64,000 bases of DNA from contig CADCIH010000009.1 of assembly GCA_902801465.1 (NCBI GenBank), positions 156,314 through 220,313 on the forward strand, given 5' to 3'. The translations under genes and the position numbers were made by a program. The DNA comes from an uncultured Bacteroidia bacterium (lineage in GTDB: Bacteria > Bacteroidota > Bacteroidia > Bacteroidales > F082). Below the pieces are notes generated by a model. It was not told where the DNA came from. It saw nothing but the letters and a program-made list of their open reading frames with translations, and made no database searches. The number at the start of each line of letters is the position of its first letter. Within the stretch, counting starts at the first letter, position 1. Positions 44,296 through 53,287 of the stretch are shown here, in pieces.

Positions 44296-46947
44296 GTGCC
44301 TAAAAGAAATATCACATCCGCACTCCTCGTATTGATTACGTCAGTACTCCTGCTCGGAGGCTGTTCCACAAAACGGAACACCTTCACAAGACGTGCCTAC
44401 CATAACCTCACCAGCCACTACAACGTCTACTGGAATGGCGAGCATAGCCTCGAGGAAGGCGACAATCAACTTAAAAGCAATGTAGTTGATGATTATACTA
44501 AAGTATTGAGAGTTTATAACTATGGCACCAAACAAGAAGCCATGTCACTGAACTCACAGATGGACCGTGCATTGCAAAAGACCTCCATTTGCGTCCAGAA
44601 ACACTCGATGAAATTCAACGGCAAAGAACGCGTGAAGTGGATTGACGACGCCTACCTTGTCATGGGCAAAGCGCATTTTTACAAACAGGACTACATCCCC
44701 GCAAAACGTACCTTTGACTTTGTCAGCACCGAATTCAGCTACAACGATATCGCCTTGGTGGCCAACCTGTGGCTCGCCAAGACTTACATCCAAACGGAAC
44801 AGTATTCCAAGGCCATCGCCGTGATCGAGCTGCTTCAGAGCAAGACGGCCAACATGAAAAAACTGCCCAAGGAACTCTATCGGAACCTCGACCTCACCAT
44901 TGCCGACTACTACATCGCCACCAAGGATTACCGTCGGGCCATTGACTACCTGAAATCGGGCATGATGGCTACCAACGACCGCGAATTGCGTCTGCGCTGC
45001 ATGTTCATCCTCGGACAGATCTATATGGAACTCGATGATGCTCCACACGCTACGGAATGGTTCAAGAAAGTGACTAAGAAGAACCCAAAATACGAGATGC
45101 TCTTCGAAGCCAAGATGAACATGGCACGCATGGGCTCATCGGGTAACGCCAAAGAGCTCTATAAGATGCTCAACCGCATGCTCAGGGAGACCAAAAACGA
45201 AGACTACATCGACCGTATCTATTACTCCATGGCTGAACTGGCCATGCGTGAAGGCGATGTCGACAAAGCCATCGGATTCTATCGTGAGTCAGTGGCCAAC
45301 GCCCGTACCAACCAAATCCAAAGGTCCACATCGGCCCTCAAAGTGGCCACCATCCTCTTCGACCGCAATGAATACGAGCTGTCGCAAGCCTATTATGACA
45401 CCGCAGTCAGCGCCATGTCCAGGGAAAGCAGACCCGACTATGACAGCCTCTTCAATATCTCCCAGACCCTCAACGAACTGGTGATGAACCTCACCGTGAT
45501 TCGCGACCAGGACAGCCTGCTTCGTGTGGCCAATATGGACTCTGTGAGCCGCAACCAGCTGATCGACAAGATTATCGCTGACGTGATTGAGCAGGAACGC
45601 ATCGAGAAAGAACAACGCGAATACGAGGAACAGCTGGCTTTGATGGGCGGCGGCGTGGGAAATAGCAGCGTGCAGGAACCCGGCCCCAATGCCACAGCCA
45701 ACTGGTACTACTATAACCCAACCACCCTGCAAAGCGGATTCTCCGAGTTCTCCAGAAAATGGGGCCTTCGTAAACTCGAGGACAACTGGCGTATCTCCGA
45801 CAAACGCAATATCAACAGCGGTGTCGCCAACAACTACGAAGGTGAAGGTGGCGAAGGCACCGGAAACGACAGCGTGGCCGCCGGTCTCACCAACCACGAC
45901 CGCGCCTATTACCTCCTGGAACTGCCTTTTACCGAAGAACAGCAAGCCGAGGCAAACCATCAAATTTCCGATGCCCTCTATAACGTGGGATTTATCTACC
46001 TCGACCGCCTGTCAGACTACCCGCGCTCAATCGACGCCTACGAAAAACTTGACACCCGTTACCCGGGTAACGACCACGAACTGCCCGCTTGGTACGCCCT
46101 CTACAAAATGTACAACGACGAGCGCAACACCGAGAAAGCGGATTACTACAAGAACCAGATCCTGAGCAAATACCCCGAGTCAAGCTACGCCAGCTTCATC
46201 CTCGATCCCAACTACTACGTCAAACTCGAGGAAGATGCTCGCCAGGCATCAGACCTTTATACCAGAACTTACGACGCCTATCAACAAGGACAGTACTTCC
46301 GTGTCAGAATGAACGCCGATAGGGCACTCCAACTCTATGCCAACGACACCGCTCTGGCTCCCCGCTTCGCCCTGCTCGACGCAGTGGCCCGCGGACGACT
46401 TGAGACCGTTGACAGCATGGCTTACGCCTTGGTCAGAGTCATCAACGACTATCCCAACAGCAGTATCAAGGACTACGCCACCACCTTGCTGCAAAACATT
46501 AATGACGAATACCATCTCGGCATTGAGATGAAAGGCATTGTGGGAGAGAGCGGAGACAAAAACGCGCCTGAAGTCAAATCTCCCTATACCTACGAACCTC
46601 AAGCCAAACACTTTGTCATCGTGGTGTTCAACTCAATGAAAGTCCGTACCGAACCACTGAAAGTCCGTATCACCGACTTCAATAAGAAGGAACACCGATT
46701 CAAGGAGCTGGAGATGAAAAACCTGATGATCAGCAACGACTTGATGGTGGTTTCGCTCAGTTCGTTCCCCAACGAACAGGAAGCCAAGGAATACATCACC
46801 TCGATGTTCATTACCGACTATGTCTTCGGCGGCATCGATAAAGCCGACTACGCCGTCCTGCCCATCTCCGCAGGCAACTTCTCCGTCTTCCTCCAAGAGA
46901 AGAAAGTGGATGACTATAAAACGTTCTTAGAAGAAAATTCAAAATAA
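44296..46947 (+). CDS. porW: type IX secretion system lipoprotein PorW/SprE family
   Basis: A long TPR lipoprotein required for T9SS. The start is a GTG at 44296, followed by a lipoprotein signal (TSALLVLITSVLLLGGCSTK, lipid Cys23). The family hallmark is FTRRAYHNLTSHYNVYWNGE. TPR repeats follow (VMGKAHFYKQDYIPAKRTFD, YLDRLSDYPRSIDAYEKLDT). The C-terminal domain has KHFVIVVFNSMKVRTEPLKV. At 883 residues it fits the family. It lies far from the por core operon, as in other genomes, and in an operon with a protein kinase and a bactofilin. Confidence 0.92.
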   Translation: MPKRNITSALLVLITSVLLLGGCSTKRNTFTRRAYHNLTSHYNVYWNGEHSLEEGDNQLKSNVVDDYTKVLRVYNYGTKQEAMSLNSQMDRALQKTSICVQKHSMKFNGKERVKWIDDAYLVMGKAHFYKQDYIPAKRTFDFVSTEFSYNDIALVANLWLAKTYIQTEQYSKAIAVIELLQSKTANMKKLPKELYRNLDLTIADYYIATKDYRRAIDYLKSGMMATNDRELRLRCMFILGQIYMELDDAPHATEWFKKVTKKNPKYEMLFEAKMNMARMGSSGNAKELYKMLNRMLRETKNEDYIDRIYYSMAELAMREGDVDKAIGFYRESVANARTNQIQRSTSALKVATILFDRNEYELSQAYYDTAVSAMSRESRPDYDSLFNISQTLNELVMNLTVIRDQDSLLRVANMDSVSRNQLIDKIIADVIEQERIEKEQREYEEQLALMGGGVGNSSVQEPGPNATANWYYYNPTTLQSGFSEFSRKWGLRKLEDNWRISDKRNINSGVANNYEGEGGEGTGNDSVAAGLTNHDRAYYLLELPFTEEQQAEANHQISDALYNVGFIYLDRLSDYPRSIDAYEKLDTRYPGNDHELPAWYALYKMYNDERNTEKADYYKNQILSKYPESSYASFILDPNYYVKLEEDARQASDLYTRTYDAYQQGQYFRVRMNADRALQLYANDTALAPRFALLDAVARGRLETVDSMAYALVRVINDYPNSSIKDYATTLLQNINDEYHLGIEMKGIVGESGDKNAPEVKSPYTYEPQAKHFVIVVFNSMKVRTEPLKVRITDFNKKEHRFKELEMKNLMISNDLMVVSLSSFPNEQEAKEYITSMFITDYVFGGIDKADYAVLPISAGNFSVFLQEKKVDDYKTFLEENSK

Positions 46948-46960
46948 AATACATAATTAT

Positions 46961-47305
46961 ATGGAATCACCTGCAAGAAACTTAATCGGAAAAGACACCG
47001 TCATCAAAGGTGACGTGGAGTCGAGCGGCGACATCCGTGTCGATGGGAAACTTATAGGATCCCTCAAATCGAACGGCAAAATCGTCGTGGGTCAGACTGG
47101 CTGCATAGAGGGTGACTTGACGTGCAAACAAGCCGATATCTCAGGCGTTGTTAAAGGCGTCCTCAAATGTGACGAACTCACCACTCTGAAAGCCACTTCG
47201 AGAGTTGAACTCGACATGACCACCAAGCAGCTGTGCATCGAGGTAGGCGCCGTGTTCACCGGCAAATGCCAGATGTCACAACCCCTCACACCTCCCACCA
47301 AATAG
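46961..47305 (+). CDS. bactofilin (polymer-forming cytoskeletal protein)
   Basis: A 114-residue self-assembling protein made of one right-handed beta-helix. The motif repeats are visible: RNLIGKDTVIKGDVESSGDI, RVDGKLIGSLKSNGKIVVGQ and GCIEGDLTCKQADISGVVKG. Bactofilins place envelope proteins at specific sites. Here it stands between porW and fabD, 13 nt after porW. Confidence 0.93.
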   Translation: MESPARNLIGKDTVIKGDVESSGDIRVDGKLIGSLKSNGKIVVGQTGCIEGDLTCKQADISGVVKGVLKCDELTTLKATSRVELDMTTKQLCIEVGAVFTGKCQMSQPLTPPTK

Positions 47306-47328
47306 TAACCCTGAAATTCTTTCAACCC

Positions 47329-48219
47329 ATGATAAAAGCCTTTGTTTTTCCTGGGCAAGGTGCCCAGTTTGTAGGTATGGGAAAGGACCTCTTCGACCAA
47401 TCGTCGAAAGCCAAGGACCTGTTCCGCAAAGCCAACCGCATTTTGGATTTTAAAATCACCGACCTGATGTTTGACGGCACCGATGAAGACCTCCGTCAAA
47501 CCAAAGTCACCCAACCGGCCATCTTCCTCCACTCGGTCATCCTGGCCTCCGTGCTTGAGGATTTCCAACCCAATATGGTGGCAGGTCATTCGCTCGGCGA
47601 GTTCTCAGCTCTGGTCGCCAACAAGGTGCTGAGTTTCGAGGACGGCCTGCGCCTGGTGGCTAAACGTGCCAACGCCATGCAGAAAGCTTGTGAGATGCAA
47701 CCCGGCACGATGGCTGCCGTCATCGGCATGGAAGACAGTGAAGTCGAGAAAATCTGCGCCTCCATCACAGATACAGTGGTCGTTCCGGCCAACTATAATT
47801 CTCCAGGACAGGTCGTCATCTCCGGCACCCTCGAAGGAGTGGCCAAAGCTAGCGAGAAACTTCATGAAGCCGGCGCCAAAAGGGTGCTTCCCCTGAAAGT
47901 CGGAGGCGCCTTCCACAGCCCGCTGATGGAACCTGCCCGAGTGGAACTGGCTGAAGCCATCAACAATACCGACTTCAACTTCGGCATCTGCCCAGTCTAC
48001 CAGAACGTCACCGGCCAGCCGGTCACCGATCCGGAGATCATCAAAAAGAACCTGGTGGCCCAACTGACTTCTCCCGTGCGGTGGACCCAGACCATGCAGA
48101 ACATGATCGCCAACGGCCTCAACAGCGTCACCGAAGTGGGTCCGGGCACCGTGCTCCAAGGCCTCTTCAAGAAAGTCGACCGCAACCTCGAGATGTCAAG
48201 CGCAGCATTCAATGAATAA
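47329..48219 (+). CDS. fabD: malonyl-CoA:ACP transacylase FabD
   Basis: FabD loads malonyl groups onto acyl carrier protein for fatty acid synthesis. The start is the ATG at 47329 (MIKAFVFPGQGAQFVGMGKD); an upstream in-frame ATG lies inside the bactofilin gene. The nucleophile motif is GHSLGEFSALVA, the substrate Arg lies in AKRANAMQ, and the catalytic His is in KVGGAFHSPLM. 296 residues, normal length. Its stop overlaps the next gene by 8 nt. Confidence 0.96.
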   Translation: MIKAFVFPGQGAQFVGMGKDLFDQSSKAKDLFRKANRILDFKITDLMFDGTDEDLRQTKVTQPAIFLHSVILASVLEDFQPNMVAGHSLGEFSALVANKVLSFEDGLRLVAKRANAMQKACEMQPGTMAAVIGMEDSEVEKICASITDTVVVPANYNSPGQVVISGTLEGVAKASEKLHEAGAKRVLPLKVGGAFHSPLMEPARVELAEAINNTDFNFGICPVYQNVTGQPVTDPEIIKKNLVAQLTSPVRWTQTMQNMIANGLNSVTEVGPGTVLQGLFKKVDRNLEMSSAAFNE

Positions 48220-49807
48220 CGGAAACTCCTCAAGGGTATTCTTGGTGATGGTGGCCGTCGGCCTCGCCATCGGGGTCTTTGTCAGCCTCATCACCGAGAA
48301 CATCATGCTTAAACGCCGTGCCCAAGTGGTCGCCACGAGTAAGTTCGACGAAGTGATGTACCATATTAATAATGCGTATGTCGATACCGTCAACAACAAA
48401 AAACTCGAAGAAGATGCCATCGTAGCCATGATGGAAGAACTCGACCCGCACAGCCAATACATCTCAGTCGAAGAGTTCAACGCCGTCAACGACCCGCTGC
48501 TGGGCAGCTTCGAAGGCATCGGCGTGCAGTTTCGTATCGTCGAGGATACCGTTGCTATCGTCAACACCATCAAAGGCGGACCCTCCGAGAAAGTGGGCGT
48601 CATGGCTGGTGACCGTATCGTGTATGTCGACGACTCACTCGTTGCCGGCATCAAAATCAAAAACGAGTCGGTGATGCGCCTGCTGAAAGGCCCCAAAGGT
48701 ACCAAGGTGAACGTGAGGATCTTCCGCAGAGGCGAAAAAGACTTGCTCGACTTCACCATCACCCGCGATGTCATCCCGACCTATAGCGTGGATATCGCTT
48801 ATATGCTTGACGACAAGACGGGTTACATCAAACTCAGCAAGTTTTCGGCAACCACCCACAAAGAGTTCGTGAAGGCGGCTAAGAGACTGAAACAGGAAGG
48901 GATGTCGCAATTAATACTCGACCTCCGTGGTAATGGTGGCGGCTATCTCGGCGAAGCCGTTGACATCGCCGATGAATTCCTGCCCAAAGGCAGCCTTGTG
49001 GTATTCACCGAGGGTAGGTTCCGTCCAAAGAAAACCTATAATGCACGCCGCAAGGGACTTCTTGAGGATATGCCTTTGGCAGTGCTCATCGACGACGAGT
49101 CAGCCAGCGCCTCTGAGATTGTGGCTGGAGCCGTTCAGGACAACGACCGCGGCACCATCGTGGGTCGCCGCTCCTTCGGCAAGGGCCTGGTGCAGGAACA
49201 AGTGATGCTAAGCGACAACTCAGCCATCCGCATCACCGTGGCACGCTATTACACACCTACGGGCCGCTGCATCCAGAAACCCTTCGACGGCAACCTCGAA
49301 GACTACCTCCTGGAGTCGTACGATCGTTACGAGAATGGCGAACTCTTCTCCGCCGACAGCATCCACCTGAACGACACCTTGAAGTACTACACCCCAAAAG
49401 GAAAAGTGGTCTATGGCGGCGGTGGCATCATACCCGACGTGTATGTGCCCCTCGTCGACGATAGCACCGAGTATTACTTCAACCGCATCGTCAACCTGGG
49501 CATCCTCTACCAATATGCCTTCGACTATTGCGACAGCCATCGCCAGGAACTTGCCCGCTATAAGACCGTGACCGAATTCGACCAGTCGTTCCACGTCACC
49601 GATGCCATGTTCAACGAACTGGTATCCCGTGCCGAAAAGAAGAATATCAAAGGCAACACCCTTGAAAAACAAGTGGCCCGTCGTGAAACCAACATCCTTC
49701 TTAAAGCCTATATAGCCCGCGATCTCTTCGAAGAAGAAGGCTTCTATCCCATCTATCGGCCTATGGACGATATGCTCCAAAAAGCTATTGAGGCCTTGAA
49801 TCAATGA
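48212..49807 (+). CDS. S41-family C-terminal processing peptidase
   Basis: A 531-residue periplasmic protease. One N-terminal membrane anchor (VFLVMVAVGLAIGVFVSLIT) is followed by the S41 N-terminal helical part (MEELDPHSQYISVEEF), a PDZ domain (GSFEGIGVQFRIVEDTVAIV, then AGDRIVYVDD) and the catalytic domain. The catalytic Ser lies in DDESASASEIVAGA and the Lys in GRRSFGKGLVQEQV, and the strand LILDLRGNGGGYL is present. A C-terminal helical extension ends the protein. It overlaps fabD by 8 nt. Confidence 0.93.
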   Translation: MNNGNSSRVFLVMVAVGLAIGVFVSLITENIMLKRRAQVVATSKFDEVMYHINNAYVDTVNNKKLEEDAIVAMMEELDPHSQYISVEEFNAVNDPLLGSFEGIGVQFRIVEDTVAIVNTIKGGPSEKVGVMAGDRIVYVDDSLVAGIKIKNESVMRLLKGPKGTKVNVRIFRRGEKDLLDFTITRDVIPTYSVDIAYMLDDKTGYIKLSKFSATTHKEFVKAAKRLKQEGMSQLILDLRGNGGGYLGEAVDIADEFLPKGSLVVFTEGRFRPKKTYNARRKGLLEDMPLAVLIDDESASASEIVAGAVQDNDRGTIVGRRSFGKGLVQEQVMLSDNSAIRITVARYYTPTGRCIQKPFDGNLEDYLLESYDRYENGELFSADSIHLNDTLKYYTPKGKVVYGGGGIIPDVYVPLVDDSTEYYFNRIVNLGILYQYAFDYCDSHRQELARYKTVTEFDQSFHVTDAMFNELVSRAEKKNIKGNTLEKQVARRETNILLKAYIARDLFEEEGFYPIYRPMDDMLQKAIEALNQ

Positions 49808-49812
49808 TGCTG

Positions 49813-49932
49813 TTTTATCAAGAATTTGAGAATTAGAAAGAAAAACATGAACGTGATTTGTTATCTAATTCATTAATAATCAAGTAAAAAACATGAATTC
49901 AAGATCCTGTAATTCTCAAATTCTTGATAAAA
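49813..49932. repeat. 23-bp perfect inverted repeat (MITE-like or long hairpin)
   Basis: The left arm at 49813-49835 and the right arm at 49910-49932 are exact reverse complements around 74 bases of A/T-rich sequence without a gene. The core of the arm reads AAGAATTTGAGAATTA. It follows the S41 stop and may end that operon, or be a small mobile repeat. Confidence 0.75.
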
Positions 49933-49968
49933 AAAACAAAAACTTATTCCATTTCAAGAAATAATTTG

Positions 49969-49976
49969 TATTTTTG
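49969..49976 (+). promoter_or_regulatory. promoter -7 box of the DUF177-rpmF operon
   Basis: TATTTTTG lies 20 nt before the DUF177 ATG. Confidence 0.65.
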
Positions 49977-49996
49977 CAGCCCGATTTTGAGGCAAT

Positions 49997-50518
49997 ATGG
50001 AAAAGGAAAACGAATTCTTGATCCCTGTCAGCGGTCTCGCCCTCGGTGTCCACGACTTCAAATTCGACATCAAGGACGGGTTCTTTGCCGAGCGTGACTA
50101 TTCGGAAGTGAGGCAAGGAGAGGTGACGGTGAATCTCGAAGTGGAGAGGGAAGAGACGATGATGACCTTGAATTTCCAGTTGGAAGGAAAAGTCCTCGTC
50201 ACCTGCGACCGATGCGCTGATGAGTTCTTCATCCCGATCCAGAGCGAACAGGTGTTCTACATCAAGTTCGGCGCCGACGAAGCGGAAGAGTCAGACGACG
50301 TGGCCGTAGTGCCTGCTGAGGAGCACGCATACGACGTAAGTTCTTTGATTTATGAATATATCATCCTTGCAATACCGATGCACCGAGTCCATCCCGATGG
50401 TGAATGCAACCCCAAAGTTCTTGAGATGCTTTCCCACGATGAAGAACCCTCGGAAAAGGAAGGCGAAATGGATCCCCGATGGGCGGCGTTGAAGGATGTT
50501 AAGATTGAAGATAATTAA
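49997..50518 (+). CDS. DUF177 (YceD-like) protein upstream of rpmF
   Basis: A 173-residue cytoplasmic protein. The Cys pair in VTCDRCADEFFIPI and the later SSLIYEYIILAIPMHRVHPD with PRWAALKDV are typical of DUF177/YceD. The family is tied to 23S rRNA or L32 handling in other bacteria, and its position just before rpmF is conserved. The spacing to rpmF is 34 nt. Confidence 0.9.
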   Translation: MEKENEFLIPVSGLALGVHDFKFDIKDGFFAERDYSEVRQGEVTVNLEVEREETMMTLNFQLEGKVLVTCDRCADEFFIPIQSEQVFYIKFGADEAEESDDVAVVPAEEHAYDVSSLIYEYIILAIPMHRVHPDGECNPKVLEMLSHDEEPSEKEGEMDPRWAALKDVKIEDN

Positions 50519-50552
50519 AACAAACGGTTTAACATTTTAAAATAAAAGTAAA

Positions 50553-50735
50553 ATGGCACATCCTAAACGCAGACAGTCTCACACCAGAGGCGCAAAGAGA
50601 AGAACTCACTACAAGGCTGAAACTCCGAACGTGAGCGTCGATCCTACTACCGGCACCATGCACGTCAGACACAGAGCTTACTATGTCGATGGCGACCTCT
50701 ATTACAAAGGTAAAGTGGTTATTGCCGCTAAGTAA
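50553..50735 (+). CDS. rpmF: 50S ribosomal protein L32
   Basis: 60 residues starting MAHPKRRQSHTRGAKRRTHY with a VRHRAYYVDGDLYYKGKVVI end. It lacks the zinc Cys pairs found in some L32 forms. It is the second gene of the DUF177 operon and is followed by a terminator. Confidence 0.97.
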   Translation: MAHPKRRQSHTRGAKRRTHYKAETPNVSVDPTTGTMHVRHRAYYVDGDLYYKGKVVIAAK

Positions 50736-50770
50736 AAACGGATTTTTTTCATAATCTTTATATTGTTTTT

Positions 50771-50801
50771 CCCCACTGGGCACGTACCAGTGGGGTTTTT
50801 T
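50771..50801 (+). terminator. rpmF terminator
   Basis: The stem CCCCACTGG / CCAGTGGGG with a 7-nt loop and six T lies 35 nt after the rpmF stop. Confidence 0.92.
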
Positions 50802-50810
50802 GTTGGGAAG

Positions 50811-51611
50811 TCACATGGTGGCAGCCCTGCGGATGGCTTCTTCAGCAGCCTCAAACTCCAACGTCAACTCTGAATAATGGTGCGCGTCGGATGAGACAAT
50901 CATCGGAATCCCCATCCGGTGAGCTTCAGCCATCAACCACGGCGATGGATAAAACCCATTATAGCGTTTTTTGTAAATGCCTCGGGTGTTGATCTCCATG
51001 ACAAGTCCTTTCTGATGGATCAAATCAAGCGTCTCCAACGCCAGTTTTCGATACCAATCCTCATCCTCGTGGAAATACCGGTCCCGATTGTGCATCTTGA
51101 TCTTGTCGAAATGGGCGATGATGTCGAACTCCTCATGCTCAATCATCTGGTTGGTCTGGCCAAAGAAAGCCCTGACCCCTTTCCGGATGTCGCCGCCAAA
51201 GAATTTCTGTAAGCCCTCGTCGTAAATCTCCCATTTGGGACCATCGATGAACCACAACTCTTCGGGATTGGCCGAATGACCTACCAGATGCACCCCGCCG
51301 ATCAGATAATCGAGATGATATCGCTCCTTGGTCACGGCAAAAGTCTCGGAAACCCCAGGGATATAATCGGCTTCCAAGCCGCAAAGGATATCGATTTTGT
51401 CCTTGAATTCTTCTTTCAAAGCGGCGATCTCAGCAATATAGTCGGGCATTCGCTCGCCTTTTACCGAAAAGGTGTTGTCGAAGGGTAGGGGACTGTGCTC
51501 CGAAAAGCCCAGCTTCACCAATCCCTGTCTGATGGCCTCCTCCACATGCTCCCGTGGAGTGGATTTGCCATCACTATAAACACTGTGTGTATGGATATTG
51601 AAGTTCTGCAA
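50811..51611 (-). CDS. PHP-family histidinol-phosphatase
   Basis: A cytoplasmic metal-dependent phosphatase of the HisK type, last-but-one step of histidine synthesis. The 266 residues contain the PHP motifs FNIHTHSVYSDGKSTPREHV, KLGFSEHSPLPFDN, GLEADYI, YLIGGVHLVGH, FDIIAHFDKIKMH and IVSSDAHH. The start is a TTG at 51609-51611. It is the first start codon that leaves the usual short N-terminus and it lies at the edge of a heptad array. No other his genes are in the window, so the substrate may differ. Confidence 0.82.
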   Translation of the reverse strand: MQNFNIHTHSVYSDGKSTPREHVEEAIRQGLVKLGFSEHSPLPFDNTFSVKGERMPDYIAEIAALKEEFKDKIDILCGLEADYIPGVSETFAVTKERYHLDYLIGGVHLVGHSANPEELWFIDGPKWEIYDEGLQKFFGGDIRKGVRAFFGQTNQMIEHEEFDIIAHFDKIKMHNRDRYFHEDEDWYRKLALETLDLIHQKGLVMEINTRGIYKKRYNGFYPSPWLMAEAHRMGIPMIVSSDAHHYSELTLEFEAAEEAIRRAATM

Positions 51612-51637
51612 AATTCTTAATTCTTAATTCTTAATTA
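51612..51637. repeat. heptad array, AATTCTT flavour
   Basis: Three to four AATTCTT units lie between the PHP gene start and the U32 gene. On the minus strand they encode the last residues (IIKN) and stop of the U32 protein and lead up to the TTG start of the next gene. Confidence 0.75.
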
Positions 51638-52859
51638 TCTTATACACCTTATCTCCTCTCCGGACTACCGACTTCACAGGAATGGAGCAAATATCGCCCT
51701 TGACGGCTCTCGGCACCGGTCCGTCATCCAAACGGATTTCCCGAATGCTGTCTTCATAGACGCCCGTGGTGGGACCAATAATCATGATGGGGTCGTTCAC
51801 GTTGAGCTCGTGAGTCTCCACGCGGATCTCCGCCACACCAATCTTACTGAAATAGTTGGTGACGGTGCCGATGAACTCCTTGGTCTGGGTGGCCTGCGAA
51901 CCATACTTCTTCGACCACTCAAAAGTACGCCGACCCAAGTAATAACCGTCCCAGAAGCCTCGGTTATAGACGCTCTTCAGGCGTTCCATCCAAGCGTCAA
52001 TCTTCTCTTGGGTGAAGGTGCCGTCCTGGATGGCTTTCACTGCCTCGCTATATACCGATACCGTCAGTTTGGTGTATTCCGGCGAGCGGCCACGGCCTTC
52101 AATCTTCAAGACCTCCACGCCGGCATCCAAGACCCTGTCTAAGAAAGGCAAAGTACAAAGATCCTTGGGCGACATGATGTACTCATTGTCAAGCGTCAAT
52201 TCATAGCCTTCCTCGCGTTCGCGAACATCGTAGCCGCGACGGCAAAGCTGCATGCAAGCACCACGATTGGAAGACGAGTTGTAGATATCCTGGCTTAAAT
52301 TGCACTTGCCCGAGATGGCCATGCACAAAGCCCCGTGGCAAAACACCTCGATACGCACCAAGTTGCCTTTTGGTCCACGAATCTGTTGTTTTTCAATCTC
52401 CTCTGTGATATGTTTTACCTGGTCGATGTTCAACTCGCGTGCGGTCACCATCACATCGGCAAACTGGGAATAGTATCGCACGGCTTCCAGATTGGTGATG
52501 TTGCATTGGGTGGACATGTGCACTTCCACGCCAATCTGACGTGCATATTGGATCACACTTTGGTCGGAAGCGATGATGGCGGAGATGCCATTGGCCTTGA
52601 TGGCGTCCAACAGCTGGTGCATCTCTTCCATCTCCTCGTCGTAAATGACAGTGTTGACGGTGACATAACTCTTCACACCGTGTTCGTTGCAGGTCTCGGC
52701 CAATTGCCGCAAGTCGTCCAAGGTGAAGTTCTTGGCCGACCTGGATCGCATGTTCAGTTTGCCGATGCCGAAATACACGCTTCCCGCACCGGCTTGGATG
52801 GCGGCAGCCAAGGCCTCGTACGAGCCCACGGGTGCCATGATCTCAATGTTCTTTTTCAT
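51624..52859 (-). CDS. peptidase U32 family protein (tRNA hydroxylation-type)
   Basis: A 411-residue protein of the U32 family, whose E. coli members (TrhP/YegQ) help form 5-hydroxyuridine in tRNA. The N-terminal TIM-barrel opens MAPVGSYEALAAAIQAGAGS with VYFGIGKLNMRSR. The U32 signature is EVFCHGALCMAISGKCNLS, with further Cys in NRGACMQLCRRGYDV. The C-terminal domain (VGDI-like PRAVKGDICSIPVKSVVRRG) completes it. A TATCTTTG box ends 5 nt before its ATG. Confidence 0.9.
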   Translation of the reverse strand: MKKNIEIMAPVGSYEALAAAIQAGAGSVYFGIGKLNMRSRSAKNFTLDDLRQLAETCNEHGVKSYVTVNTVIYDEEMEEMHQLLDAIKANGISAIIASDQSVIQYARQIGVEVHMSTQCNITNLEAVRYYSQFADVMVTARELNIDQVKHITEEIEKQQIRGPKGNLVRIEVFCHGALCMAISGKCNLSQDIYNSSSNRGACMQLCRRGYDVREREEGYELTLDNEYIMSPKDLCTLPFLDRVLDAGVEVLKIEGRGRSPEYTKLTVSVYSEAVKAIQDGTFTQEKIDAWMERLKSVYNRGFWDGYYLGRRTFEWSKKYGSQATQTKEFIGTVTNYFSKIGVAEIRVETHELNVNDPIMIIGPTTGVYEDSIREIRLDDGPVPRAVKGDICSIPVKSVVRRGDKVYKIIKN

Positions 52860-52864
52860 GGCTG

Positions 52865-52872
52865 CAAAGATA
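52865..52872 (-). promoter_or_regulatory. promoter -7 box of the U32 gene
   Basis: The minus strand reads TATCTTTG, only 5 nt before the ATG at 52859, which suggests a leaderless transcript. Confidence 0.6.
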
Positions 52873-52915
52873 AAAAAACTACCTCAAAACGTTGCGGAAT
52901 TAATAGGAAAGCAGT

Positions 52916-52923
52916 TATCTTTG
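52916..52923 (+). promoter_or_regulatory. promoter -7 box of the PspC gene
   Basis: TATCTTTG lies 24 nt before the ATG at 52948, divergent from the U32 promoter. Confidence 0.6.
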
Positions 52924-52947
52924 CGCCGACTTAAATACTATCGAAAA

Positions 52948-53190
52948 ATGCAAAAGAAACTTTACCGTTCCGTCTTAAACAAGAAACTTTGCGGTGTGTG
53001 TGGCGGCATTGCCGAATACTTTGATCTTGATCCCGTGCTGATACGCATTCTTTGGGTGTGTTTCTCACTGTTCTCGGCTTGCTTCCCGGGATTGTTGGTG
53101 TATATCATCTTCGCCATCTTCGTTCCGAGCCAGCCGCAGCAAATCAATCAGCCGCAACAGCCACAACAGCCTGAGCAGCCGCAACAATAA
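52948..53190 (+). CDS. PspC-domain membrane protein
   Basis: An 80-residue PspC protein. KKLCGVCGGIAEYFDLDPVL and RILWVCFSLFSACFPGLLVY carry the conserved GGIAEYF block and a transmembrane pair. The tail is a Gln/Pro repeat (QPQQPQQPEQPQQ). The start at 52948 follows a promoter box; a longer frame overlaps the U32 gene and is unlikely. PspC-like proteins respond to membrane stress. No other psp gene is nearby. Confidence 0.85.
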   Translation: MQKKLYRSVLNKKLCGVCGGIAEYFDLDPVLIRILWVCFSLFSACFPGLLVYIIFAIFVPSQPQQINQPQQPQQPEQPQQ

Positions 53191-53202
53191 TCGCAACTTT
53201 TT

Positions 53203-53287
53203 AAGCATAAGGAAGTACCCCATAAGGCACTAAGAAACTCCCTGCGGTCCGTTTCTAAGGTGCCTTATGGGGTACTTCCCTATGCTT
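53203..53287. repeat. long near-perfect hairpin between PspC and pgi genes
   Basis: The left arm (53203-53238) and right arm (53251-53287) pair over about 35 of 37 positions, with one mismatch and one bulge around a 12-nt loop. The arm core is GGAAGTACCCCATAAGGCAC. It lies between convergent genes and would end transcripts from both sides, but is much longer than a normal terminator. Confidence 0.85.
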
